This document shows, piece after piece, positions 17,453 to 25,460 of a stretch of DNA of 64,000 bases. Position 1 is the first letter of the stretch. Every line of letters begins with the position of its first letter. A program made the position numbers and the translations under genes. Source of the stretch: JAJFUE01 sp041687335 (GTDB lineage: Bacteria; Sumerlaeota; Sumerlaeia; MVZB01); NCBI GenBank assembly GCA_041687335.1, contig JAWLCE010000002.1, forward strand, positions 124,001-188,000. The letters are read 5' to 3'. The notes under the pieces were generated by a model that was not told where the DNA came from, made no database searches, and saw nothing but the letters and a program-made list of their open reading frames with translations.

Positions 17453-19273
17453 TTATGGGGTGGGGGAGGCTGGTGGAATCACAATATAACGGAATCCTAA
17501 CGCCGGATGCGTTGATTCGGGCGCGCGCCAGCGTGGCTCCAGATGGCTGCTTTCGGCCGGCTGGGTGTAGTCATTCCCCAGTACGACGCGCTCGCCGCGG
17601 CGCTCGTCGAAGCCCCACTCGGCGGCATTGCCCACCAAATCGTATATCTGGCCGACCTGGGGGATGAAGATTTTATCGAACTGGGTCTGGCTGGCGGGGC
17701 TGGGGCCGCTCAGGCGGTAGAGCCGGGCGCGATTGAAATAATCATCCTCGCTCGGATTGCCGCGCGTGGTCCGCCCACGCAGCGCGCGCAGGTATTCGGC
17801 ATGGGTCGGGAGGCGCACGGCCTCGGGCGCCAAGCCGTTGTTCGTGGCCTGCCAGCGGCAGTAGGCCATCGCCTGTTCCCAAGTCACGCCCGTGACCGGC
17901 AGCGGTCCGGCACCGGGCGGAAAGCGCCCACTGCCCCCCCAACCCGGCGGCTCCTCGGCGAAGGTCGCCTGCAGATAGCCGGCATACATCTGGCAGGTCA
18001 CCTCATGGATCAGCATCTCAAAGGCCGGGGGGTCGTCGGCGCGCTCCGGTTCCAACCGCAGCAGCCCCGAGGCCGGGTCGGGCAGGCTCACGAAATCAAA
18101 GGCCGGCGCGTCGGGCTCGGGTGCAGGCGCGGGCGTGGCGGCCACCGCCGTGCTTCCCGTCGGCGCCTGCGCCGCCTGCTGGGCGATGGTCACCGGCCGC
18201 GATCCGCCACCCAGCCGCGGGCGGTTTTCCCACCCCAGCTTGGCCAGCATCGCGACCGCTGCCAAGGCAATCAGGCCCAGCACGCCGTAGCCCAGCCAGG
18301 GCGGGACGCCCCGGTTGAGCCGCTGGCGCGCTGGGGCCGCCGGCCGGTTATCACCGCGTTGCTCGATGATCTCATTGATTTCATCCTGCTCAAAGACGAC
18401 CACCTGGTCCAACCCGCGCATGATGTCCTCGGGCGTGATCGCCGACAGCGTGTAATCGGAAATAATGTCATAGGCGGCCGCTTGGTCCAGCCCATAGGCC
18501 TGGGCCTTGGGCAGCAGGATGCGCATCTGGGCTTCGGATACAATCCGCCCGCGGGCCACCCGCTTGACCATCGAGCGGTAGCGCATCTGCTGGACCTCGG
18601 CCAGCAGCTCGACGGCCCGGTCGGCGGCGATGCCATAGCGCAGCGCCTCGTTCATCAGTTGCTCATAGCTCAGGCGGTCCAGCTCGCCCTCGTGCTCGAT
18701 GCCGTGCAGCATCAGCAGGAAGGCTTCCTCACCCTGGCCGCCGATGCGGAATTCCCATTCCTCGCCAGTGGGCGTCTGCCGGCTCTGGCTGGCGCGCTCA
18801 CGCTCGATCTCCTGCTGGATCCGCGCCAGCACCTGGAGGGCCTGTTCATTGCTGATGCCGTTGTTGTGGGCGAAAGCCGCCAGCTCCTGGCGCACCCCCA
18901 GGTCGTATTGGCCGTCCATCAGCGCCGCGCGCGCCAGTTCGGCCAGCTCCTCGAGCGGGTCATGACTCTGGCCGCGCTCCAGGCGCTCCAGCTCCTCCAG
19001 GTAGGCCTGCTGGCGGTTGGGGTCCTTCAGGATCGTGGCGGCCCGGTGGATCGCCCCAAGCAGGCGCACCGCCTCGGAGCCATACTGCGGGCTGGTCTGC
19101 CACTGGCGCAGCGTGCGCGAGCGCGCCAGCACCGCTTGGTCGATGACTGCCGCCTCATTGGGGCCGCGGCGCACCCCCAGCAGGGTGAAATAATTGAGCG
19201 GCCCCTCCGCCCGCACGCCCAGTGCCTCGAGCAGCGACGGGCTGACCTGGATCGAAAGCTGGTCGATGTTCAT
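17453..19273 (-). CDS. Membrane protein with J-like N-terminus and C-terminal SUMF domain
   Basis: This 606-residue protein has three parts. Residues about 26-100 resemble a J domain (NYFTLLGV, then a second helix pair ending KDPNRQQAYLEELE), but no HPD triplet is present. The middle (about 105-300) holds three similar helical units built on A...GI/GL....A..LL (AHNNGISNEQALQVL, ALRYGIAADRAVELL, KAQAYGLDQAAAYDI). A transmembrane helix spans about 324-347, followed by a linker. The end (about 415-600) is a SUMF/formylglycine-enzyme-fold domain (VTWEQAMAYCRW, RLPTHAEY, YDLVGNAAEW, GFRYIV). The predicted topology puts the SUMF domain outside and the J-like part inside. The Hsp70 gene starts the pair and ends 17 bases upstream. 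The molecular role is not known. Confidence 0.8.
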   Translation of the reverse strand: MNIDQLSIQVSPSLLEALGVRAEGPLNYFTLLGVRRGPNEAAVIDQAVLARSRTLRQWQTSPQYGSEAVRLLGAIHRAATILKDPNRQQAYLEELERLERGQSHDPLEELAELARAALMDGQYDLGVRQELAAFAHNNGISNEQALQVLARIQQEIERERASQSRQTPTGEEWEFRIGGQGEEAFLLMLHGIEHEGELDRLSYEQLMNEALRYGIAADRAVELLAEVQQMRYRSMVKRVARGRIVSEAQMRILLPKAQAYGLDQAAAYDIISDYTLSAITPEDIMRGLDQVVVFEQDEINEIIEQRGDNRPAAPARQRLNRGVPPWLGYGVLGLIALAAVAMLAKLGWENRPRLGGGSRPVTIAQQAAQAPTGSTAVAATPAPAPEPDAPAFDFVSLPDPASGLLRLEPERADDPPAFEMLIHEVTCQMYAGYLQATFAEEPPGWGGSGRFPPGAGPLPVTGVTWEQAMAYCRWQATNNGLAPEAVRLPTHAEYLRALRGRTTRGNPSEDDYFNRARLYRLSGPSPASQTQFDKIFIPQVGQIYDLVGNAAEWGFDERRGERVVLGNDYTQPAESSHLEPRWRAPESTHPALGFRYIVIPPASPTP

Positions 19274-19290
19274 GTTCCGCCGCCTTGCGT

Positions 19291-20865
19291 TTAGCAGATG
19301 GAAAGGCGCCCGATGCGCGCCCGCGCCGCCTCGATGTCTTCCTCGCTCAGGCCCATCGTGCGGGCGATCGTCGTCTGGACTTCCTGCTGGATCGACGGCA
19401 GGCGCGCCTGCACGCGCAGCTGGCCGTCATGGGTGCATTCAAAGCAGACGTCAATGGCCGTCCCGCGCGCCAACCCTGTTGGCAACCCCTTGACCAGGCA
19501 GACGCCCAACTGGGCGCAGGCCTCGGGCTGGTTACTCTCGCCTTCCATGATCAGGATCCGGATCTGTTGCTGATTGTCGGCCGAGGTGCGGAAGGTTTTG
19601 ATCTCCTTGCGCGGCACGTAGGCTCCGCGTGGGATGATCGGCACGACAATCTGGCGGCTGTCGGCGTCGAGCGCAACGATTCCAAGCGTGTGGGAATTGA
19701 TCAGTCGCTCCTCCATCTGGCGGAAGCGGTCCAGTTGCTCCTCGCGCACCAGCGGGCGCGGCGCCCGGCCACCGTTCTGTCCGGCGCGCAGTTGCATCAT
19801 GACGGCGTGGATCGCCGCCCCGCAGGCGACGCATTCATCCGGGTTGATCAGGTGGCGCGGCTCGCGGCCGAGCATGGTTTGCAGCAGCCGGCGGACCGCC
19901 AGCATGCGCGTGGAGCCGCCCACCAGCAGCACCTCGTCGATTTCACCCGGCCCCAGGCCGGCCTGCTGCAGGGTCAACTGCAGCGTCGTCTCGGTCTGCG
20001 CCAGCAGGTCCTCGGTCATCTCCTCAAACTGCTCGCGCGTCAGCTCAATATTATCGGCGACTCCCTTGCAGGTGACCGTCAGCCGCGTCGAGGGCAGCTT
20101 GGAGAGGCGCAGTTTGGCCTGTTCAGCCTGGCCATAGAGCATCTGCAGCGCGTCGGGCACCTCGCGCGGGTCGATGCCATGGCGCTGCCGGAAGGTCTCG
20201 GAGGCATAATTGATGATGCGCTCGTCCCAATCCTTGCCGCCCAATTGAACGTCGCCATCGGTCGCCAGCATCGTCACGGTATGGCCGCTGATCCGCATGA
20301 CCGTGACGTCGAAAGTGCCCCCGCCCAAGTCGTAGACCAGCACGGTTTTGTCCACGCCGAGGGTGTCAAAGCCATAGGCCAGCGCGGCGGCGGTCGGCTC
20401 GTTGATGATGCTGAGCACTTCCAGCCCGGCGATGCGGCCGGCATCTTCGGTGGACTTGCGCTGCTGTTCGGTGAAGAAGGCCGGCACGGTGATCACCGCG
20501 TGGCTGATCCGGCGGCCGTTCAGATTCAACTGGGCGTCACTGACCAGCTTGCGCAGGATGATCGCCGACAATTCCTCCGGTGTCCACTCCTCGCCGCTGA
20601 GGGTAAAGCGCTTGCGCCGGCGGCCGATCCAGGGCTTGATGAACTGGATCGTGTTCTGCACCCCCACCTGCGTCTGTTCCTTGGCCACCGAGCCGACGAC
20701 TGCCTGATTGTGCTCGAGGTAGATCACCGAGGGGGTGGTGCGCTGGTTGTCGGCGTTGGGGACCACCTGCGGCTGGCCGAGCTCGTCGACCTGGGACACC
20801 ACCGAATAGGTTGTGCCCAGGTCAATGCCGACAGCGAGGCAGTCATTTTGGGCAAAGGGGCTCAT
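19291..20865 (-). CDS. Hsp70 (DnaK-family) protein with shortened C-terminus
   Basis: The 524-residue protein has a complete Hsp70 nucleotide-binding domain: GIDLGTTYSVV, NEPTAAALAYG, VYDLGGGTFDV and LLVGGSTRM. The beta-sandwich substrate domain is recognisable (HTLGIVALD, IIPRGAYVPR, FRTSADNQQQIRI, MEGESNQPEACAQLG). Only a short tail (LSEEDIEAARARIG) follows it, so the usual helical lid, about 100 residues, is missing. The interdomain linker of DnaK (a DVLLLDV motif) is also not evident. It is therefore not the housekeeping DnaK. There is no grpE or dnaJ nearby; its partner is likely the J-like/SUMF membrane protein encoded 17 bases downstream. GGAGA precedes the ATG. Confidence 0.9.
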   Translation of the reverse strand: MSPFAQNDCLAVGIDLGTTYSVVSQVDELGQPQVVPNADNQRTTPSVIYLEHNQAVVGSVAKEQTQVGVQNTIQFIKPWIGRRRKRFTLSGEEWTPEELSAIILRKLVSDAQLNLNGRRISHAVITVPAFFTEQQRKSTEDAGRIAGLEVLSIINEPTAAALAYGFDTLGVDKTVLVYDLGGGTFDVTVMRISGHTVTMLATDGDVQLGGKDWDERIINYASETFRQRHGIDPREVPDALQMLYGQAEQAKLRLSKLPSTRLTVTCKGVADNIELTREQFEEMTEDLLAQTETTLQLTLQQAGLGPGEIDEVLLVGGSTRMLAVRRLLQTMLGREPRHLINPDECVACGAAIHAVMMQLRAGQNGGRAPRPLVREEQLDRFRQMEERLINSHTLGIVALDADSRQIVVPIIPRGAYVPRKEIKTFRTSADNQQQIRILIMEGESNQPEACAQLGVCLVKGLPTGLARGTAIDVCFECTHDGQLRVQARLPSIQQEVQTTIARTMGLSEEDIEAARARIGRLSIC

Positions 20866-21272
20866 TCAGCGGTTCTCCGTGGGTTCAGTATCAAACCGAG
20901 ACTTCTAACCATAGACGCCGGCGCGCGGGCAATGTTTCAATTTTGGTCGGGAAAAAACTGATTCCCTGCCCTCTGGCCGCCGATCCAGCTTCTCCCGTTA
21001 TAGGCCCCTCACCGGGCCCCGCGCCAGTGAATTCACCCGCGCCATGGTGTGCATTATTGGAACGAAAGCCTTTAGGTGCCTTGCGGGATGCTGTTGCCTG
21101 GCGCCCTCAGCTGCCGATTTTTTGCGTTGCCAGTTACCAAACTCATCCTTGGCCAGCACGGGCTGAATGTCAAGGCTCGGGTTCTGTTATCGGCACGCTT
21201 CCCCTTGGTGGTATCTTTGGAGAATGGAACCCGCCATTGCGCCTGTTTGTCATGGCTCAGGGGGGCATCGCG
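20866..21272. other. Divergent intergenic region
   Basis: About 400 bases lie between the Hsp70 gene and the dockerin-like gene, which are read away from each other. An open frame runs through the region in frame with the downstream gene, but its translation is low-complexity and it lacks a ribosome binding site. I see no structured RNA. Promoters for both sides should lie here. The G-rich stretch at 21258-21265 is the ribosome binding site of the next gene. Confidence 0.45.
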
Positions 21273-21680
21273 ATGAAGATGAAATTGGGTCGACTTCTGC
21301 TTCCGCTGGCGCTGACCGGGGCGCTGGCGGTGGGCGCGCCGCCGGCTGAGAATGCCCGGCTGGCGCTCATGCGCGCCGATGCCGCCGCCGGCGGTGTCTT
21401 TGAAAACCAACGCATCGTGTTGACGGTCGCCGTCACGCCGCTGGCGGTGCCGGAGGTGGCCGAATCGGCCACGCTGCGCCTGTGGCCCGGCCCGCATGCC
21501 CCGGCCAGCGACCGTGCGGGTCTCATCACCCCGCGCCGGCTGGGCGGGTTCCTCATCGGCGCCGAGGTCCCACCCGAGCCTCTGGCTGCGCTCTTCGCCG
21601 GCAACCGCGACGGCGACCTCAACATTATCGATATGGTATCCCTGACCGACCGGATCGCCAACGGCGGCCGGCTGGAATAA
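21273..21680 (+). CDS. Small secreted protein with a dockerin-like C-terminal motif
   Basis: The 135-residue product has a signal peptide (MKMKLGRLLLPLALTGALA) and a short beta-rich body with no recognised domain. Its last 25 residues, including NRDGDLNIIDMVSLTDRI, match one half of a type I dockerin or calcium-binding EF-hand-like repeat (N.DG.vN..D...L...I). Real dockerins have two such repeats, and only one is present. Such ends are common on secreted proteins in Planctomycetes-like genomes. The ATG at 21273 has an AGGGGGG Shine-Dalgarno-like run. The gene lies 18 bases upstream of another secreted-protein gene and is probably co-transcribed with it. Confidence 0.6.
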   Translation: MKMKLGRLLLPLALTGALAVGAPPAENARLALMRADAAAGGVFENQRIVLTVAVTPLAVPEVAESATLRLWPGPHAPASDRAGLITPRRLGGFLIGAEVPPEPLAALFAGNRDGDLNIIDMVSLTDRIANGGRLE

Positions 21681-21698
21681 GCGAGCAAGGAGAGGCTC

Positions 21699-22616
21699 AT
21701 GAGAAACCTCGCGACCGCGCAACGCGCACTGCTGGCGGTGTTGATGCTGGCGCTGGCCGCCGCCATGGCTCCGGCCGCGCCCTCGCGGGCGATCATCCCA
21801 TTCCAAGGCGCCGTCGCCGTCAAGCCGGGCATGGCGCCGCTCGACGCCCAGCCTTATGGGGCGCGCTTTGAGGTCTTCACTGCCGCCACCGGCGGCGAGC
21901 GGGTCTTCGAGGATATCCAGCCTGTCACGATCCGCAACGGCGTCTTCGCCGCGGAACTGGGCAGTGGCGTGACCCCGCTTGATCCCGCCATTGCGCGCCT
22001 CCACCCGGACCTCTGGCTCCAGATCACGCTCGACCTCAACCGCAGCGGCACCTACACCGCCGAGGAGATCATCCAGCCGCGCGTTCACCTGGGGGCGGCG
22101 CCTTATGCGCTGCATGCCGCCACCGCTGACGACGCGAACGTCGCCAACTGGGCGCACCAGTCCGGATCCGTATTGGTGCCCTCAATCCTCCTCGATGACC
22201 AGGGCCAGGACCGGCTGGGCCTGAGCGACGAGGGGGCCTTCGTGCCGCTGCTCGACGCCGGCCAGACGATAGACCCGCTGCGCGGCGGTCTCTATCGCGA
22301 CAACGGCTGTATCGCCTGGGGGGTCGTCGACAGCGAAGCGCGCTTGATCAGCGGTTTCGGCGTCGCCGGCGTCCGCTGGCGCAGCGACCTGGAGGTCGTT
22401 GAGATCACGCTTTTCAACGACGTCGAGGAAATCAATGAGTGGCCGGAGTATTCGGTGGTCGCCAGCTCGATCGATTTCGCCCAGCGCCCCGAGTTCGCCC
22501 TGTTTGAGCCGATCGATGCCAGCCGCTTCGGCATCACGATCTTCGACCTCGGTTCCGGCCGCGTCGAGCGCATCCGCTCGGCATTCAGCTTTATTGTCTT
22601 CGGCCGGCTGCGGTAG
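21699..22616 (+). CDS. Secreted protein of unknown function
   Basis: The 305-residue product has a clear signal peptide (LLAVLMLALAAAMAPAAPS). The segment IQPRVHLGAAPYALHAATADDA resembles the PRxxLxxxPYAxxA motif common in secreted proteins that precede a fiber- or repeat-like region. The rest appears beta-rich and ends in a run of hydrophobic strands. I cannot assign a domain. The ATG at 21699 has an AAGGAG ribosome binding site six bases upstream. With its neighbour at 21273 it forms a two-gene unit of exported proteins. Confidence 0.6.
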   Translation: MRNLATAQRALLAVLMLALAAAMAPAAPSRAIIPFQGAVAVKPGMAPLDAQPYGARFEVFTAATGGERVFEDIQPVTIRNGVFAAELGSGVTPLDPAIARLHPDLWLQITLDLNRSGTYTAEEIIQPRVHLGAAPYALHAATADDANVANWAHQSGSVLVPSILLDDQGQDRLGLSDEGAFVPLLDAGQTIDPLRGGLYRDNGCIAWGVVDSEARLISGFGVAGVRWRSDLEVVEITLFNDVEEINEWPEYSVVASSIDFAQRPEFALFEPIDASRFGITIFDLGSGRVERIRSAFSFIVFGRLR

Positions 22617-22669
22617 AACCGCGCCATTTGCGGAAATTTCTAATCCGATATTGTCGCAACCCCATCGGC

Positions 22670-24202
22670 ATGGTAAAAGAAAGGCACGGAAGCGGGCCGC
22701 GCGGCCCCGGGGCAGGATCCCGCCGCCGGGAAGTCGGCCGCTACCACGCCGGTCACCCCCACCTGATCGACGACTGGAACTACACGCTGCCCCCGCTGGG
22801 GCTGGGCTACCTGGCCGCCTACGCATCCAAGTATGTCGGCGGGATCGATTTTTTCATTGCGCGTGAGGTCCAGGAGTTGATCGAGGCCAAGCCCGATCTT
22901 GTCGGCATCACTTATGTGACCTACAACGCCTCCATCGCGGCGCTGCACGCGCGGATGGTCAAGGAGGCGCTCGGGGTGCCGGTCATCTGTGGCGGGCCGC
23001 ACGTCTCGACACTGACGACCGTGCTTGACCCGGCCTTCGACCTGGCGGTTCTCAACGAGGGGGAGGAAACCTTCGCCGAGCTGCTGCGCCTGTTCCAGGC
23101 CAAGGGCAAGTTCGCCCCCAGCTCGCTGGCCAAGGTCCAGGGGCTGCTCTATCGCGACGAAACGGGCGCCCTCGTGCGGACACCGCCGCGTCCGGCAATC
23201 CAGGACCTCGACACGATTCCCTACCCCGACCGCACCCTGATGTATGAGCGCTGGGTGCGCCCCGGCCGTGAAGCCCAGATCATGACCAGCCGCGGCTGTC
23301 CCTACGACTGCTCGTTCTGCAGCACGGTGCGCCACTGGGGGACGGCCTACCGCTATCCCAGCGAAGAATATGTCGTGGGCGAGATCGAGCTGCTTCGCGA
23401 GCAATATGACCCCTCCACCATCCATATCTACGATGACTTGTTCGTGGTGCGCCAGGACCGCGTGCTGAGGCTGCTGGGACTGATGCGCGAGCGCGGCCTG
23501 CACAAGGGGGTGCGCTACACCTGCTTCGTGCGCTCAAACCTGCTCAACGATGCAGTGATGGAGGCCTTCAGCCAGACCGGCTTCGAGCTGCTCAACATCG
23601 GCTTTGAGTCGGCCAGCGATGAAATGCTCAAGGTCTACAACAAGAAGTCGGCCGATGCGGGCCGCAATCGTCAGGCCATCGAGCTGGGCCGCAAGCATGG
23701 CATCCGCTTCAGCTCCTGCTTCATCTTTGGCGGCCCCGGCGAGACCCGCGAGGATATCCTCGCCACCTTTGAGTTCATCACGTCCAACATCGAGCGCTTG
23801 GAATATGTCGAGATCTCGCCCTTGGCGATCTTTCCCGGAACCGACATGTGGCGGCGCGTCAAGGAGCTTGGCCTGCGCGACGAGAACGGCGACATGTCGG
23901 GCATCATCCTTGAGCCCGGCGACCTGACCAGCGACCGGGAGTTCTTCATGAATCGCTGGCCTTACCTGAACGATGACAAGATTCCGCGCGAGGAGTTTTA
24001 CGCCATCATGCAGATGGGCCAGTCGCTGGCGCGCACCGTCTGGAGCTTCCATGACCTGCGGCGCCAGGCCGAGCAGCGACTGCAAAGCTCGCTCAGCCCC
24101 GAATATATTGCCGCCACCGTTCCGTTGCGCGAGATCATCGAGGCCAAGACCCGGCGCAAGTTCGGGCGCCTGATGCCGACAGGCGACCCGCTCCGCTCCT
24201 GA
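22670..24202 (+). CDS. B12-binding-domain radical SAM protein
   Basis: This 510-residue protein has a cobalamin-binding-like N-terminal domain (LPPLGLGYLAAYA, GITYVTYNASIAA, VICGGPHVS, LNEGEETFAELL). The radical SAM domain follows with cysteines in CPYDCSFC at about residues 210-217. The later YDDLFVV, GFESASDEMLKVYNKK and FIFGGPGETREDIL are typical of B12-dependent radical SAM enzymes. These act as methylases or in lipid or cofactor pathways; the substrate here is unknown. The N-terminal 35 residues are arginine/glycine rich and do not show the usual KILLVNPP opening. The start is uncertain: ATG 22670 has no strong ribosome binding site, and a TTG at 22628 is also in frame. Confidence 0.85.
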   Translation: MVKERHGSGPRGPGAGSRRREVGRYHAGHPHLIDDWNYTLPPLGLGYLAAYASKYVGGIDFFIAREVQELIEAKPDLVGITYVTYNASIAALHARMVKEALGVPVICGGPHVSTLTTVLDPAFDLAVLNEGEETFAELLRLFQAKGKFAPSSLAKVQGLLYRDETGALVRTPPRPAIQDLDTIPYPDRTLMYERWVRPGREAQIMTSRGCPYDCSFCSTVRHWGTAYRYPSEEYVVGEIELLREQYDPSTIHIYDDLFVVRQDRVLRLLGLMRERGLHKGVRYTCFVRSNLLNDAVMEAFSQTGFELLNIGFESASDEMLKVYNKKSADAGRNRQAIELGRKHGIRFSSCFIFGGPGETREDILATFEFITSNIERLEYVEISPLAIFPGTDMWRRVKELGLRDENGDMSGIILEPGDLTSDREFFMNRWPYLNDDKIPREEFYAIMQMGQSLARTVWSFHDLRRQAEQRLQSSLSPEYIAATVPLREIIEAKTRRKFGRLMPTGDPLRS

Positions 24203-24266
24203 ACCGTTCGTAGTGCATGCTTTGTTTCAGAGTCCTCCTTCAGGCGGCACAGCGCGTGCCTGAGAG

Positions 24267-24329
24267 GGTAGGTCGGCTCTACGAGCCGACGCTGGAGGCC
24301 ATTTCGTGTCAAACACCCGACCCACCACT
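24267..24329. repeat. Imperfect palindromic repeat, copy A
   Basis: This 63-base element begins GGTAGGTCGGCTC and ends CCCGACCCACCACT; its ends are inverted repeats of each other. A second copy lies at 63071-63134. By eye about four fifths of positions agree, with one single-base indel. It lies between the radical SAM gene and the ABC permease gene. It could be a REP-like mobile element, a transcriptional hairpin or a protein-binding site. Confidence 0.75.
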
Positions 24330-24437
24330 TCACGTGAGGGTTGCATGCGTGGGGGGCTTGGCGCATGATGGGCACGCGCGGGCGAGGCCCGACCCTCGGC
24401 GAGCCCGCCGACACTCCCCGACCGGCACCTTCCGCCC

Positions 24438-25274
24438 ATGAACCCACAGGCCGGCGCCTTCCAGAACCTGCTCTATAACCTGGTCCGCCGCGATCTGGCG
24501 GTGCGATACAAGTCGACCGTGCTTGGCTTTTTCTGGTCCTTCATCAAACCGCTGGCGTTGACGACGATTTTTTTCCTCGTCTTTTCACTGGTGCTGGGGA
24601 TGGAGCTGAACGAGAGCCGGATTCCGTTCGCGCTGCACCTGCTGGCGGGGATGCTGGCCTGGAATTTCTTTGCCGGCGCCACGGGTGAGGCGCTGGGGGT
24701 CATGCTCGCCAACGCCAACCTGATCAAGAAGGTCCGCCTGCCCTTGGTGGTCTTCCCGCTCGCCACCGTCATCTCGCACCTGGTCCACTTCCTGCTTGGG
24801 CTGCTGGTGCTGGGGGCGCTGATGATCGCACTGGGGTTGACGCCCGGAGGTGAGCTCGTCTTCCTGCCGCTACTGATCCTGCTGGAGGCGACGCTGGTGC
24901 TGGCGCTGGCGATGATCCTCGCCGCCCTGAATGTCTTCTACCGTGATGTCGGCTCGATCTGGGAAGTCCTCACCACCGCCTGGTTTTACCTGACTCCGAT
25001 CATCTATCCGGTCTACCTGGCGCTGGGAACCATCCGCGAGCGCTGGGGCGGCGGAATCCTGGAGTGGCTATTCCTGGCCAATCCGCTCGCGCCGATCATG
25101 ATCGGTTATCGGCGCGTGTTGCTCTATGGCGGACTAACCGAGCCGCATCTGGAATTGGGTGATGGTGCGCTGCTGGGGGCGCTGGGATTGGCTGCGCTCC
25201 TCACCGGATTGTTGCTGTTGCTGGGTTGGTTGATTTTTTCGCGTTTTGCGAGATCTTTTGCTGACGAATTATAG
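24438..25274 (+). CDS. ABC-2 type polysaccharide export permease
   Basis: The 278-residue product is an integral membrane permease with about six transmembrane helices (TTIFFLVFSLVLG, LLAGMLAWNFFAG, LVHFLLGLLVLGALMI, LLLLLGWLIFSRF and others). It matches the ABC-2 family that exports polysaccharides (RRDLAVRYKSTVLGFFWSF, PLALTTIFFLVF, and ANANLIKKVRLPLVVFPL). Such permeases need an ABC ATPase, which is normally encoded next door, but none is present in this window. The neighbours are a radical SAM protein and an unknown protein. The glycosyltransferase and O-antigen-ligase genes lie about 10-14 kb away, so a link to surface polysaccharide is plausible but unproven. Confidence 0.85.
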   Translation: MNPQAGAFQNLLYNLVRRDLAVRYKSTVLGFFWSFIKPLALTTIFFLVFSLVLGMELNESRIPFALHLLAGMLAWNFFAGATGEALGVMLANANLIKKVRLPLVVFPLATVISHLVHFLLGLLVLGALMIALGLTPGGELVFLPLLILLEATLVLALAMILAALNVFYRDVGSIWEVLTTAWFYLTPIIYPVYLALGTIRERWGGGILEWLFLANPLAPIMIGYRRVLLYGGLTEPHLELGDGALLGALGLAALLTGLLLLLGWLIFSRFARSFADEL

Positions 25275-25460
25275 AACATTGATATACTCATATGCTGGTG
25301 GTCCACGGGGTTCAGCCCCGGTGATCGTCACCCACCTCCCATCCAATCCGAACGTGGGGGTTTACTGCCGGAGCAACGCGGGATCAGTTTCCGCCCCGGA
25401 GAGTGGTCGATGCCCGGCACCGACCATAGAGACGCAAAAGGATGTACAGGCAGCCGCATC

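Noticed and set aside
14496..20961. Long plus-strand frames opposite the hybrid kinase, SUMF and Hsp70 genes
   Set aside because: They are frame shadows of genes with clear domains and have no ribosome binding sites or recognisable motifs.
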